DNA from: Clostridia bacterium
Lineage (GTDB): Bacteria > Bacillota > Clostridia > Monoglobales > Monoglobaceae
Direction: 5' to 3'
Length of the DNA stretch: 34,820 nt
Assembly (NCBI GenBank): GCA_017456605.1
Contig: JAFTJA010000011.1
Span: 1-34,820, forward strand
In this document: positions 14,281 through 23,145 of the stretch, in pieces
Layout of the letters: each line of letters starts with the position of its first letter
How positions within the stretch are numbered: the stretch's first letter is position 1
Notes under the pieces: generated by a model
Databases searched by the model: none
Seen by the model: the letters and a program-made list of their open reading frames with translations, nothing else
What the model was told of the DNA's origin: nothing
Position numbers and translations under genes: made by a program

Positions 14281-15291
14281 TTGGAACTGAAAGACCTTGA
14301 CAGAGAAATTTCTGCGGGAAAGATAGGGCAGCTGTACTTTTTTTACGGACAGGAACAGTTTTTGCTTGAAAACAAAATAAAGGCGATAAAAAAGCGGATT
14401 GTCGAGCCGGATTTTGAAGAATTCAATTTTGTGAAGCTTGAGGGCAAGAAAATAACAGCCCACGAAATTGAAAATCAGGTGCTTTCTGTACCGGTTATGG
14501 CGGAACACAAAATGGTGGTGGTTTCAAAGAGCGGGATTTTTGGGAATGCGAAATCCAAGGATTTCACCGAACTTTGTGACCTTCTCTCTGACCTTCCGGA
14601 GTATATAACCCTCATTTTCACCGAAGAAGAGTTCGACAAAAAGAAAGAAAAAAACTTAGACACAATCAAAAAGAACGGCACTGTGGTGAAATTTGACTTG
14701 CTTTCCCCAAAACAGCTGGAGCTTTGGCTTGAGAAAATGTTTGAAGAAAGAGGGAAGAGCATCCTCGCAAAAGATATTGCATATATGATAGAGATTTGCG
14801 GTCAGTCCATGGCAGTGCTTTTCAATGAATTTGAAAAGCTGGTGGGCTTTGCGGCGGACAAGGAAAAAATAACCTCTCAGGATATTCAGGCGGTGGTTTC
14901 AAAAACCCTGGAGACGAGAGTCTTTGATTTGATTGACAGCATTGCCGAGGGCAGACAAAAAAAGGTGTTTGAAGAACTTAGTCTGCTTCGTGCATCGGGT
15001 GAAAATCCAGCGACAATCCTTTCGCTGGTGGCGTCCCGTATGGGGGAACTTTTGATGGTGAAACAGCTTTTGGATGACAGGCTTTCTGCCGATAACATTG
15101 CGGGATATTTTGAGCCTAAAAAACACCCCTTTGTGGTGAAAAAGCTATGCGAACAAAGTCGCCGTTTTGATGAGAAATACCTCAAAAAAATGACGCTCAA
15201 AGGCACCAGATATGCTGCAGAGGTCCGGTCAGGACGACTTGATAAATGGATAGCCGCAGAAATGTATGTGGCGGAGCTTATAAAAAAATAA
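14281..15291 (+). CDS. holA: DNA polymerase III delta subunit
   Basis: Clamp-loader subunit that opens the beta sliding clamp. The 336-residue protein has the typical GQLYFFYGQEQFLLENKIKA start (about 14-33), the LSPKQLELWLEKMF helix region in the middle and the C-terminal collar domain (SLVASRMGELLMVKQLL...RRFDEKYLKKM). Sequence conservation in HolA is low but the N-terminal pattern and the position after a ComEC-type gene agree. The start is TTG at 14281, 8 nt after GGGAGG; the longer frame from 14263 has no SD. It is probably cotranscribed with the upstream hydrolase. Confidence 0.88.
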   Translation: MELKDLDREISAGKIGQLYFFYGQEQFLLENKIKAIKKRIVEPDFEEFNFVKLEGKKITAHEIENQVLSVPVMAEHKMVVVSKSGIFGNAKSKDFTELCDLLSDLPEYITLIFTEEEFDKKKEKNLDTIKKNGTVVKFDLLSPKQLELWLEKMFEERGKSILAKDIAYMIEICGQSMAVLFNEFEKLVGFAADKEKITSQDIQAVVSKTLETRVFDLIDSIAEGRQKKVFEELSLLRASGENPATILSLVASRMGELLMVKQLLDDRLSADNIAGYFEPKKHPFVVKKLCEQSRRFDEKYLKKMTLKGTRYAAEVRSGRLDKWIAAEMYVAELIKK

Positions 15292-15292
15292 A

Positions 15293-15331
15293 AAGAAAAA
15301 ATGAGCCCCTGTGCCATCATTGGCACAGGGG
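15293..15331 (-). terminator. Terminator between holA and the PBP gene
   Basis: An 11-bp stem, CCCCTGTGCCA (15306-15316)/TGGCACAGGGG (15321-15331), with a four-base loop. Read leftward it is followed by CTCATTTTTTC, so it mainly ends the PBP transcript. It can also slow the holA transcript. Confidence 0.8.
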
Positions 15332-15355
15332 ATTTGTGCATTGTGAAAAACATTT

Positions 15356-17578
15356 TTATGCCGCGGGGACGGAAATTTCCTCAACCTCTTCGGCCGGTGG
15401 GGGAGTTTCAGCTCCGGAATTTTCGGGAGCTTCGGTTTCATCAGCACCAGTTTCGCCTGAATCGTCGGTTTCATCTGTCTTTGAATCGGGGGCTTCTTCG
15501 CCTTCAGGGAGATGCTTTGATTTGCAAACCTCTTTGGGAATATTATCCGAGGTAAACCAGAAGCTGGTTGCATTCTCGCCACAGTTTTCCCCTGCCAGAA
15601 GTCCGGTTTCAGCACAATAGCTTGCCGATTTCACACCTTTTGGAACAGCAGGCGTAGTTTTTGTCTTTCCGCTGTTTATTTCGTCCATAACCATCTTCCA
15701 TGCCTTTATGCAGGGGTTTCCGGAATGTGTCATGGGTCTTGGATTGTCATAGCCATACCACACGCCGCCCACATAATGTGGGGTGTAACCCACAAACCAA
15801 CGGTCATGGCTGTCTGATGTGGTACCGGTCTTTCCGGCAGTATACATACCTGACGCAAGCTGTGCTCCGCCGCCTGTTCCGTAAGATACAACCTCTGATA
15901 AAAGGCGGCTCATAATGTATGCGGTCTGTTCGCTTATTGCAATGGTCTGTGCTGGCTTGTTTGAAAGCAGCACGTTGCCCTTTGAGTCCGTAACCGAGGT
16001 GAAACAATAGGGCTTTGTGAAAATTCCGCGGTTGACAAAGGGCGAGTATGCAGCGGTCATTTCGATAACTGAAACGCCGTGGGTAAGACCGCCAAGGGCC
16101 AGCTGTGAAAGACCGATGTCAGAATAAACCTTTCCGTCACTGCCGGTCTCACTTTTCACCAAAGACGTTATTCCAAGCTTTTGCGTCAGGAAATTGTATG
16201 AGACATTCGCACCCATTTTGTCAAGCACCTGAACGGGAATGGTATTAAGTGATTTGCGGACGGCTGTGCGGATTGAAACTTCTCCGCTGTATTTGTGGTC
16301 ATAGTTTCGGGGTGTCCATCCTCCGTATGAAATCGCCTTGTCATCATAAATGTCTGCTGCGTTTATTATGTCGCGCTCGATAGCGGGGGCATAAACCGAA
16401 ATGGGCTTTATTGATGAGCCCGGCTGACGAAGGGCCTGTGTCGCACGATTGAGAACCAGATTTCCCGCCTTTTTGCCCACGCCGCCAACCATACCTTTGA
16501 CTTGTCCGGTATAAGGGTCCATAACAACCATAGCAGATTGTGCCGGGTCAGACCCTGTGGAGTTGGGGAAGTTTTCTGTGTTTTCAAAGACCTTTTCCAT
16601 TGCCTTTTGAACATTTGGGTCAATGGTAGCAACGATTTTTAAACCGCCGGAGTAAAGCATTTTCTTTGCAATATTTTCGGTGTAGCCAAGCTCTTCAAGC
16701 CCCTCCAAAACGTCATATGCAATCTGGTCAACGAAGTAAGAATGTATTGTTCCGGTAACAAGAGTGCTTTCATCAAATTCCGCAAAGACAAGCTCCTGAC
16801 CCATTGCTTCATCGTGCTCTTCTTGGGTGATATACCCAAGCTCCAGCATTTTGCCAAGAACAAGCTCCTGCTTTTTCTTGTTGTTTTCAGGGTTGATAAG
16901 CGGGTCATAAAGTGTGGGATACTGTGTTATGCCGGCGATAGAAGCACATTCCGCAAGGGAAAGCTCGCTCACGGGTTTGCCGAAAAACTTGTGTGATGCC
17001 GCCTGAACACCGTTGCAGCCCTGAGAAAGATAAATGGAGTTTAAATAAAGCTCAAGAATTTTATCCTTTGAAAGCTGCTTTTCAAGATTCACTGACCGGG
17101 AAATTTCCTGAATTTTTCGCGCAGCGGTACGCTCGGTCTTTTGAGTGAGGTTCTTCACCAGCTGCTGGGTTATGGTACTTCCGCCAAAAGTGGTTTCGCC
17201 GCCGGTGAGCTTGTTCTTCACAAAAACCAGAAAAGCCTTGGCGGTACGCTTCATATCAAAGCCGCTGTGAGAATAAAAACGCTCGTCCTCAATCGAAACA
17301 AAAGCGTCTTTCATATCTTGAGGGATGTCCTCAAAGTCAACCCAGATGCGGTTTTGCTCAGCAGAGAGGGTTGTGAGTGGCCGTTCGTTGCCTGACGAAT
17401 CTATATAAACAATCTGGCTTGAGCTGTTTGAGATGATGGAGTCAATATCTAGTGCCTCCATATTGCCGAAAAAGCCCAGCACTGCCCCCAGGAAAACAAG
17501 GAAAGCAAGAGCAAGACCGCATGCTGCGGTGATGCCAAACACTTTCAAAAAGATTTTTGAATAAGGATTGTTTTTCAA
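15356..17578 (-). CDS. Class A penicillin-binding protein (transglycosylase-transpeptidase)
   Basis: A bifunctional peptidoglycan synthase of the PBP1A type. The 740-residue protein has a short cytosolic tip, a membrane anchor (10-37), and a GT51 domain with catalytic Glu97 in EDERFYSHSG (97-106), GGSTITQQLVKN (132-143) and RKIQEI. A transpeptidase domain follows with SxxK (S388-K391 in QPGSSIKP), SLN (443-445) and KTGTT (583-587). The tail after about residue 690 is acidic, low-complexity and proline-rich, so it is probably unstructured. The start is TTG at 17578 with AGGAG 8 nt upstream; the frame to 17632 has no SD. It is divergent from the BofC-like gene. No convincing promoter was found. 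Confidence 0.93.
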   Translation of the reverse strand: MKNNPYSKIFLKVFGITAACGLALAFLVFLGAVLGFFGNMEALDIDSIISNSSSQIVYIDSSGNERPLTTLSAEQNRIWVDFEDIPQDMKDAFVSIEDERFYSHSGFDMKRTAKAFLVFVKNKLTGGETTFGGSTITQQLVKNLTQKTERTAARKIQEISRSVNLEKQLSKDKILELYLNSIYLSQGCNGVQAASHKFFGKPVSELSLAECASIAGITQYPTLYDPLINPENNKKKQELVLGKMLELGYITQEEHDEAMGQELVFAEFDESTLVTGTIHSYFVDQIAYDVLEGLEELGYTENIAKKMLYSGGLKIVATIDPNVQKAMEKVFENTENFPNSTGSDPAQSAMVVMDPYTGQVKGMVGGVGKKAGNLVLNRATQALRQPGSSIKPISVYAPAIERDIINAADIYDDKAISYGGWTPRNYDHKYSGEVSIRTAVRKSLNTIPVQVLDKMGANVSYNFLTQKLGITSLVKSETGSDGKVYSDIGLSQLALGGLTHGVSVIEMTAAYSPFVNRGIFTKPYCFTSVTDSKGNVLLSNKPAQTIAISEQTAYIMSRLLSEVVSYGTGGGAQLASGMYTAGKTGTTSDSHDRWFVGYTPHYVGGVWYGYDNPRPMTHSGNPCIKAWKMVMDEINSGKTKTTPAVPKGVKSASYCAETGLLAGENCGENATSFWFTSDNIPKEVCKSKHLPEGEEAPDSKTDETDDSGETGADETEAPENSGAETPPPAEEVEEISVPAA

Positions 17579-17712
17579 AGAAATCTCTCCTTTTGCCCCG
17601 AAACCGGAGCCATAAAATAGTTGCCAAACCAAAAGTTTCTGCTTTTTGAGTATAAAAAATCAGCAAAGGGTAAAAAATTAACAAAAACTCAAAAAGAAAG
17701 GTTGGCCCATGC

Positions 17713-18117
17713 ATGCTTAAAACTACATTCAAAATATTTATGCTATTCATTCTTATGGCGGTGGTGTCTGTTGTCACAGGAGTTCTTACTTATAATATAA
17801 CCAAGGCAAGCCTTGAAGAACGTGCTGTCCTTGCCGTGCCGGCGTTGGAAGCTTCAAAAACCACTGTCCCCAAAGAAAGCACCGATACCGGCGAAAACAA
17901 AAATGCGTCGGGGGCAACCTTTGATTATTATCTGGTGAAGCTTTTCGGTGATGAAATAGGAATATATGTTTCCCACGACGGCAAGGAAGAATTCCTTTAC
18001 AGCCACAAAATATTCAAAAACGACCTGTCACAGCACGATTTTGAGATGCTCAGCGACGGAATAAAGCTTTATAGTGCGTCGTCGCTAACGGGATTTCTGG
18101 AAGACTTCACCAGCTGA
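17713..18117 (+). CDS. BofC C-terminal-domain-like protein
   Basis: A 134-residue protein with an N-terminal membrane or signal segment (about 5-26), a polar linker (about 45-68) and a small C-terminal domain, YYLVKLFGDEIGIYV...LSQHDFEMLSDGIKLYSASSLTGFLEDF. That domain fits the C-terminal half of BofC, which in B. subtilis restrains SpoIVB signalling in the forespore. The N-terminal BofC domain is missing, as is common in Clostridia proteins of this kind. The gene lies 154 nt before gpr, another sporulation gene. AAAGG precedes the ATG at a long 11-nt distance. The assignment is by pattern only. Confidence 0.55.
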   Translation: MLKTTFKIFMLFILMAVVSVVTGVLTYNITKASLEERAVLAVPALEASKTTVPKESTDTGENKNASGATFDYYLVKLFGDEIGIYVSHDGKEEFLYSHKIFKNDLSQHDFEMLSDGIKLYSASSLTGFLEDFTS

Positions 18118-18271
18118 GAGCGGGGCGTATCTAGATTTCAAAGACAGAAAAACTTGTCCCAATCCCCCACCATAAGAGGATTTCATTCTGTTCACATTTT
18201 ATCACAAACCGCATCTTGTGTCAAGATTTATGTGGCTTGGGGGCGCGGGACATAGCGAAAAGGAGAAAAGT

Positions 18272-19252
18272 ATGTTTAGCAGAAGAACCGACCTTGCTCT
18301 TGAGGCGAGGGAATTATTTTTTGAGACAGGCGCGGTCCTTGATGAAATCAAGGGAGTAAAGGCAGAGGAGGAGACCTCTGACGCTGGAATACGGGTGACG
18401 GCGGTTGAAGTTCTTGACAAAGAGGGCGAAGAGGCGCTTGGCAAGGAAAAGGGCAAATACATTACCATAGAATTGCCCAAAGGCTGGACGGGCGAACAGC
18501 TGGTTTATGAAGATGCGTGCAACGCTTGCGCAAAAGAAATCAAAAAGCTTATAAAAGGATATTCACTGGACAATGTCCTTGTTGTGGGGCTTGGAAACAG
18601 AAACATCACACCGGATGCAGTGGGGCCAAAGACACTTGACTCTGTGTTGGTGACAAGGCATCTTATTCGATATATGCCCGAAGAAATCGACAGCCGGCTG
18701 AAAAAGGTCTGTGCCATAGTGCCCGGAGTTTTGGGAATTACCGGAATCGAAACGGGGGAAATAATAAAAGGTCTTGCAGACGAGGTCAGGCCGTCTTTGA
18801 TTATTGCGATTGACGCCCTTTGCTCGCGGTCTGTTTATCGGGTGAACAACACCATTCAGCTCTCTAATACGGGCATAACTCCCGGGGCGGGAGTGGGAAA
18901 CCGACGGATGGCATTGAATAAAAAAGAACTGGGTGTTCCGGTGATTGCGGTTGGCGTGCCCACGGTTATTGATGCCGCGACAATAGCGGCGGATGCTGTT
19001 GATTTGCTGATAAGAAATATGAGGGAAAGTGCAGGGGGAAACTCAGGACTTCTAAAGATATTGAAGGATGCTGAGCAGGAAGACCGATTTCTTCTTCTGA
19101 AAGAGGTTTTGGGAGAAAACATTGGGGATTTTATTGTTACACCAAAGGATATTGATGAGCAGGCTGAGGAGCTTTCGCGAATAATTGCAAATGGTATAAA
19201 TATTGCCCTCCATGAGGGGATAACACTTAGGGACATTGACAGATACAGATAA
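18272..19252 (+). CDS. gpr: Germination protease GPR
   Basis: The spore endopeptidase that degrades small acid-soluble spore proteins at germination. The 326-residue protein starts MFSRRTDLALEARELF, where TDLALE resembles the known autoprocessing site of GPR and the SASP cleavage motif. VVGLGNRNITPDAVGP (about residues 107-122), VPGVLGITGIETGEII (about 150-165) and AIDALCSRSVYRVNNTIQLSNTGI (about 179-202) are family blocks. I chose the ATG at 18272, 6 nt after AAAAGGAG; the longer frame from 18218 has no SD. It marks the host as a spore former. No clear sigma-G promoter was found. Confidence 0.95.
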   Translation: MFSRRTDLALEARELFFETGAVLDEIKGVKAEEETSDAGIRVTAVEVLDKEGEEALGKEKGKYITIELPKGWTGEQLVYEDACNACAKEIKKLIKGYSLDNVLVVGLGNRNITPDAVGPKTLDSVLVTRHLIRYMPEEIDSRLKKVCAIVPGVLGITGIETGEIIKGLADEVRPSLIIAIDALCSRSVYRVNNTIQLSNTGITPGAGVGNRRMALNKKELGVPVIAVGVPTVIDAATIAADAVDLLIRNMRESAGGNSGLLKILKDAEQEDRFLLLKEVLGENIGDFIVTPKDIDEQAEELSRIIANGINIALHEGITLRDIDRYR

Positions 19253-19266
19253 CCAAAGAGAGGGGG

Positions 19267-19323
19267 CTACGCTTTGCGTAGTGATGGGTGGAGTGTTTTA
19301 CGGACAGTCGAGGACGCCTGTCC
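19267..19323. repeat. Two short intergenic hairpins, REP-like
   Basis: CTACGC-ttt-GCGTAG (19267-19281), and GGACAG-N10-CTGTCC (19302-19323) containing TCGAGGACGC. They lie between gpr and the ABC gene and lack a T-tract, so they are not a classic terminator. Whether they are members of a dispersed family needs the rest of the genome. Confidence 0.4.
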
Positions 19324-19412
19324 CTACATAATCAGAATGAAAATAGTCACTTGCTAAAAGTAGATTTTATTTTTGTCGGCACAAAAGTGCTTAGCCCCTC
19401 AAAAACCCTTTC

Positions 19413-19441
19413 TTGACTAAAGGTGGGTATTGTGCTAAACT
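19413..19441 (+). promoter_or_regulatory. Sigma-A promoter of the ABC transporter gene
   Basis: TTGACT (19413-19418), 17-nt spacer, TAAACT (19436-19441), about 30 nt before the ATG. Confidence 0.65.
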
Positions 19442-19478
19442 TAGTATAGATTTATGCTTTATTTGGCAGGTGATAAAA

Positions 19479-21140
19479 ATGAAAGACAAACAAACCTTAA
19501 AATGGCTTTACCGACATTCTCGCGCAAGGCTTTTTTCGATATTTTTTCTGGCAATTCTCAGGTGCATGTTGACAATTCTTGGGGTGAGATTTGCCCTTAC
19601 TTCCCGCTATGTAATAGATGCCGCTGTTTCAAAGAATTTTGACGGGTTTCTTTTTGCGGCCCTGACGCTTTTGACAATCATTATTGTTCAGGTGGCAATA
19701 CGGCTCCTTGGTCAGTCTATGGAGGCGCATATCGGTGCAAGGCTCAACAACAGTATGCGTGGTAGGATTTTTCAAAAGCTTCTCAAAAAAGACTACAGCG
19801 CTGTTACTACATATCACACTGGCGATTTGATGACACGACTCAACAACGATATTTCGGTTATTTCAAAAGGTATTTTGTCATTGATTCCCAGCGCTCTGGC
19901 GCTTCTGGTGGGGCTCATTTACGCACTCTATTCCCTGACGAGACTTGACCGTGGATTTGCTTTCATATTCTTGGCTGGAGGAATTCTTCTTCTTTTGGTG
20001 ATAACTGCATTCCGGAAAGTGCTGAAGAAAACCCACAAGCGTGTTCAAGAGACCGAAGCCCGGGTGCGCTCCTTTTTTCAGGAGGCACTTGGTAGTCTTC
20101 TTATGATAAAGGTTTTTGTGATTGAGGACAAAATTACCCAAAAGGGCGATGCGCTTCAGGAAGAAAACTATAAAGCCCAGATGAAACGTCGCAACCTCAC
20201 AATTTTTTCAAGTTCAGGGCTCAGCATTATTTTTAGTGCCGGCTCCCTTTATGCTTTGGTGTGGAGTGCCTATCGGTTGTTTCTTGGCACAATTTCTTTT
20301 GGTACGCTCACAGCCATTCTTCAGTTGGTGAATCAGATTCAGTCGCCGTTTGCGGGACTTTCGGGAATTGTTCCTCAATATTATTCGATTATTGCATCTG
20401 CTGAAAGGATTATTGAGCTTGACAAGCTTCCTGAAGAAAAGGTGCTTGGCGAGGCACTTAAGCCTGATACGGCTTATGAAAGTTTGCAGAGACTCTGTTT
20501 TGAAAACATCTCTTTCGGGTATGGCAGAACAGATGTTTTTGAGGATGCAAGTCTTTCGATAAGCAAGGGGGATTTCGCTGTTATCGGCGGGATTTCAGGC
20601 ATTGGAAAAAGCACTCTCATAAAGCTTCTTCTTGGGGTTTATTCGCCCACAAACGGCGATATATATCTGGAGTTGGGAACGGAAAGAGTTCCGGTGGGCA
20701 AACATTCAAGACCGCTGTTTTCATATGTTCCTCAGGGAAATCTCTTGCTTTCGGGGACAATCCGTGAGGCAATTTCAATGGTTCGCCCCGATGCCACCGA
20801 TGAGGAGATTTTGAAAGCGGCAGAGGTGGCTTGCGCAGCAGACTTTATCCGCGCGCTCCCCGATGGGCTTGACACTGTCTTGGGCGAAAAAGGCGCAGGT
20901 CTTTCAGAGGGACAAATTCAGCGTCTTGCGGTGAGCCATGCAATTCTCTCTGATGCGCCTATTATCCTTCTTGACGAGGCAACCTCGGCACTTGATGAAG
21001 AGACAGAGGAAAAGCTTCTCCAAAACATAAAGAAGTTAGAGAGCAAAACCTGTCTTATTATTTCCCACAAGCGTGCGGCGTTTGAAATCTGCAACAAACA
21101 TATTTATATAGAAGATAAAAAAATCCGCACCGAAGTATAA
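19479..21140 (+). CDS. ABC transporter, fused permease and ATPase (exporter type)
   Basis: A 553-residue half-transporter that should work as a dimer. The N-terminal membrane domain has about six segments (residues 15-315), including the TYHTGDLMTRLNNDI coupling region. The ATPase domain has Walker A GGISGIGKST (370-379), a Q-loop (SYVPQGNLLLSGTI), signature LSEGQ (475-479), Walker B IILLDEATSALD (495-506) and the switch histidine in ISHK. The substrate cannot be told; peptides, lipids and drugs are all possible. The ATG at 19479 is 5 nt after CAGGTGA; the longer frame overlaps the promoter. No peptidase or partner gene is adjacent. It converges with murC at paired terminators. Confidence 0.88.
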   Translation: MKDKQTLKWLYRHSRARLFSIFFLAILRCMLTILGVRFALTSRYVIDAAVSKNFDGFLFAALTLLTIIIVQVAIRLLGQSMEAHIGARLNNSMRGRIFQKLLKKDYSAVTTYHTGDLMTRLNNDISVISKGILSLIPSALALLVGLIYALYSLTRLDRGFAFIFLAGGILLLLVITAFRKVLKKTHKRVQETEARVRSFFQEALGSLLMIKVFVIEDKITQKGDALQEENYKAQMKRRNLTIFSSSGLSIIFSAGSLYALVWSAYRLFLGTISFGTLTAILQLVNQIQSPFAGLSGIVPQYYSIIASAERIIELDKLPEEKVLGEALKPDTAYESLQRLCFENISFGYGRTDVFEDASLSISKGDFAVIGGISGIGKSTLIKLLLGVYSPTNGDIYLELGTERVPVGKHSRPLFSYVPQGNLLLSGTIREAISMVRPDATDEEILKAAEVACAADFIRALPDGLDTVLGEKGAGLSEGQIQRLAVSHAILSDAPIILLDEATSALDEETEEKLLQNIKKLESKTCLIISHKRAAFEICNKHIYIEDKKIRTEV

Positions 21141-21180
21141 TGAAAAATATCCCCTTTGCCTTAGCACGGGCAGAGGGGAT
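21141..21180 (-). terminator. Terminator of murC
   Basis: A 12-bp stem, ATCCCCTTTGCC (21149-21160)/GGCAGAGGGGAT (21169-21180). Read leftward it is followed by ATTTTTCAT. The ABC transcript also crosses it. Confidence 0.7.
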
Positions 21181-21203
21181 CACGTTTTGTAATTGTATAA
21201 GGA

Positions 21204-21241
21204 AGCCATCCGTTTTCACGGATGGCTGATTTTTTATTTTT
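21204..21241 (+). terminator. Terminator of the ABC transporter gene
   Basis: AGCCATCCG (21204-21212), TTTTCA loop, CGGATGGCT (21219-21227), then GATTTTTTATTTTT. The T-tract overlaps the murC stop codon. Confidence 0.85.
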
Positions 21242-22613
21242 CTTCTAACAGAGAATAGCCAAGCTTAAATATGTCACCGGCTCCCATGGTGATGACAGTA
21301 TCGCCGGATTTTGCGTTTTTTTGGATATATCTTTTTGTTGCATCAAAATCGTTGATATACACGCCATTTTTCATAAGAATTGCCATATCGCAGGTGTGGA
21401 TTGTGCCGTCATAGCTTTCTCTTGCGGGATAGATATCGGTGACAATGGCTATGTCCGCTATTTCCAACGCTTTTGCAAAATCACTGAGGAATGCCTTTGT
21501 TCTTGAATAGGTATGGGGCTGAAAAACGCACCAGAGCTTACCCTTTGACACGGCTTTTGCTGATTTCAGGGTGCTTTCTATTTCGGTGGGGTGGTGGGCA
21601 TAATCGTCAATTATCTCAATGCCGTTCACCTCGCCCAGTTTTTCGTATCTTCTCTTTGTCCCGGTGAAGCTTTCAAGACCGCGTTTTATTGTAGCTGCAT
21701 CAATGCCCATTTCCCATGCTGCCGCAAATGCAGAAAGAGCGTTTCGCACATTATGTTCGCCGTGAACAAAAAGCTCAAGGGTTGTCACCTTTTCGCCATA
21801 GGCATATACGTCAAATTGGGTTCTGCCTCTATCGTTAATGCGGGGTTTTTCGGCAAAAAAATCGTTATTTTTACTAATCAGCCCGAAAGTCACCACTTTT
21901 TTTTGTGTATCTTTCACAACCGCCATTGCGTTTTTATCGTCAGAACAAACAATAATGCATCCAAGGGGTGAATTTAGTCTTGTAAATTTTTGAAAAGCTG
22001 TTATAATATGATTAAGGTCACTAAAATAATCGAGATGATCTTCTTCCACATTGGTAATAATTGATAAATACGGATGAAAATTCAGGAAACTTTCCACGTA
22101 TTCGCAGGCCTCAAAAATCAAATGATTTTGGCTTCCTATCCGGTAGTTTCCTCCAATTTGAGAAAGCTCACCGCCAACCAAAATGGTGGGGTCGAGCCCG
22201 GCTTCTAGGAAAACCAGCGACAGCATTGATGTTGTTGTGGTTTTTCCGTGCGTTCCGGCGACAGCTATCGGGTATTTATAGTTCTCCATCAGCTGCCCCA
22301 AAAGCTCGGCGCGTTCCATGCATGGGATGTCCAGTGAACGGGCTTTCACAAGCTCCGGGTTGTCCTTGGGAATTGCTGCGGTGTAGCAGACGAGGCTTGG
22401 CTCTTTGAGACTATCAGCAGTGTGTCCAATGTGAATGTTAAACCCTTCACAAGCAAGTGTTCTTGTGGCGTCGGTTTCGCTTCGGTCAGAGCCTGATACG
22501 TGGTAGCCAAAGTGTTTCAGCATACGTGCCAGGGCGCTCATACTTATGCCGCCTATGCCGACCATATGTATGTGTGAGCCTTTTGGAAGCGTAGAAAGCT
22601 GGAAGTTTTTCAA
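21234..22613 (-). CDS. murC: UDP-N-acetylmuramate-L-alanine ligase
   Basis: Adds L-alanine to UDP-MurNAc with ATP in cytosolic peptidoglycan synthesis. The protein has MVGIGGISMSALARML in the N-terminal UDP-binding domain (about 17-32), the ATP loop GTHGKTTTTSML (about 119-130), EACEYVESFL (about 168-177), HNVRNALSAFAAA (about 284-296) and DDYAHHPTEI (about 336-345). I prefer TTG at 22613, giving 459 residues: the SD AAGGAG is 9 nt upstream of it, whereas it touches the ATG at 22622 directly. The promoter is at 22662-22690. The gene stands alone between the ABC gene and spoVG. Confidence 0.95.
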   Translation of the reverse strand: MKNFQLSTLPKGSHIHMVGIGGISMSALARMLKHFGYHVSGSDRSETDATRTLACEGFNIHIGHTADSLKEPSLVCYTAAIPKDNPELVKARSLDIPCMERAELLGQLMENYKYPIAVAGTHGKTTTTSMLSLVFLEAGLDPTILVGGELSQIGGNYRIGSQNHLIFEACEYVESFLNFHPYLSIITNVEEDHLDYFSDLNHIITAFQKFTRLNSPLGCIIVCSDDKNAMAVVKDTQKKVVTFGLISKNNDFFAEKPRINDRGRTQFDVYAYGEKVTTLELFVHGEHNVRNALSAFAAAWEMGIDAATIKRGLESFTGTKRRYEKLGEVNGIEIIDDYAHHPTEIESTLKSAKAVSKGKLWCVFQPHTYSRTKAFLSDFAKALEIADIAIVTDIYPARESYDGTIHTCDMAILMKNGVYINDFDATKRYIQKNAKSGDTVITMGAGDIFKLGYSLLEEK

Positions 22614-22661
22614 AGGTTTCATCTCCTTAAAATTTTTGAAAAGAATTGTCTTTTCTTTAAT

Positions 22662-22690
22662 ATTTTAACACAAAAGCCAGAAATTATCAA
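22662..22690 (-). promoter_or_regulatory. Sigma-A promoter of murC
   Basis: Read leftward: TTGATA (22690-22685), 17-nt spacer, TAAAAT (22667-22662). Confidence 0.7.
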
Positions 22691-22774
22691 TATAGGTATT
22701 ATATAATTCTTCAACTTTTTTATTCAGAAAATAATTAAATCATATAAACTTTTTACAAAGGTGGGTGCATTTTT

Positions 22775-23050
22775 ATGCAAATCACTGACATTAAAGTCAG
22801 AAAAATCAATGCGGAGGGCAGAATGAAAGCAGTTGTTTCTGTTACTTTCGATGACGCATTTGTAGTTCATGACATCAAGGTAATCGAAGGCCAGGAGAAG
22901 CTCTTTATTGCTATGCCAAGCAGAAAAACTCCGGACGGTGAATTCAAGGATATAGCACATCCTATCAACGCCGAAATGAGAGAACTTCTTCAGGATATGA
23001 TTCTCGCAAAATACGAAGAATCCCTTTCTGAATATAGCGTTGAAGAATAG
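22775..23050 (+). CDS. spoVG: SpoVG regulator
   Basis: A 91-residue protein with the whole SpoVG pattern: [11 protein letters not shown], then [40 protein letters not shown] and the C-terminal helix [15 protein letters not shown]. SpoVG is a small nucleic-acid-binding protein that affects septation, sporulation and virulence genes in Firmicutes. AAAGGTGG precedes the ATG at about 11-13 nt. In Bacillus it is made from a sigma-H promoter; no good sigma-H site is seen here, although a lone TATAAT lies at 22702-22707. It ends at a strong terminator. Confidence 0.95.
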   Translation: MQITDIKVRKINAEGRMKAVVSVTFDDAFVVHDIKVIEGQEKLFIAMPSRKTPDGEFKDIAHPINAEMRELLQDMILAKYEESLSEYSVEE

Positions 23051-23083
23051 TTTTTAACGATTTAAGATTTTCTCACAAAAGAA

Positions 23084-23130
23084 AAGCGATACACCTTCGC
23101 CCTAAAAGACGAATGCGTATCGCTTTTTTA
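23084..23130. terminator. Bidirectional terminator between spoVG and the CsaB fusion
   Basis: AAGCGATAC (23084-23092) pairs with GTATCGCTT (23117-23125), with inner TTCG/CGAA, then TTTTTTAATT on the plus strand. Leftward it runs into CTTTTCTTTTG, so it can serve both convergent genes. Confidence 0.85.
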
Positions 23131-23145
23131 ATTCTGCCGTTTTTA

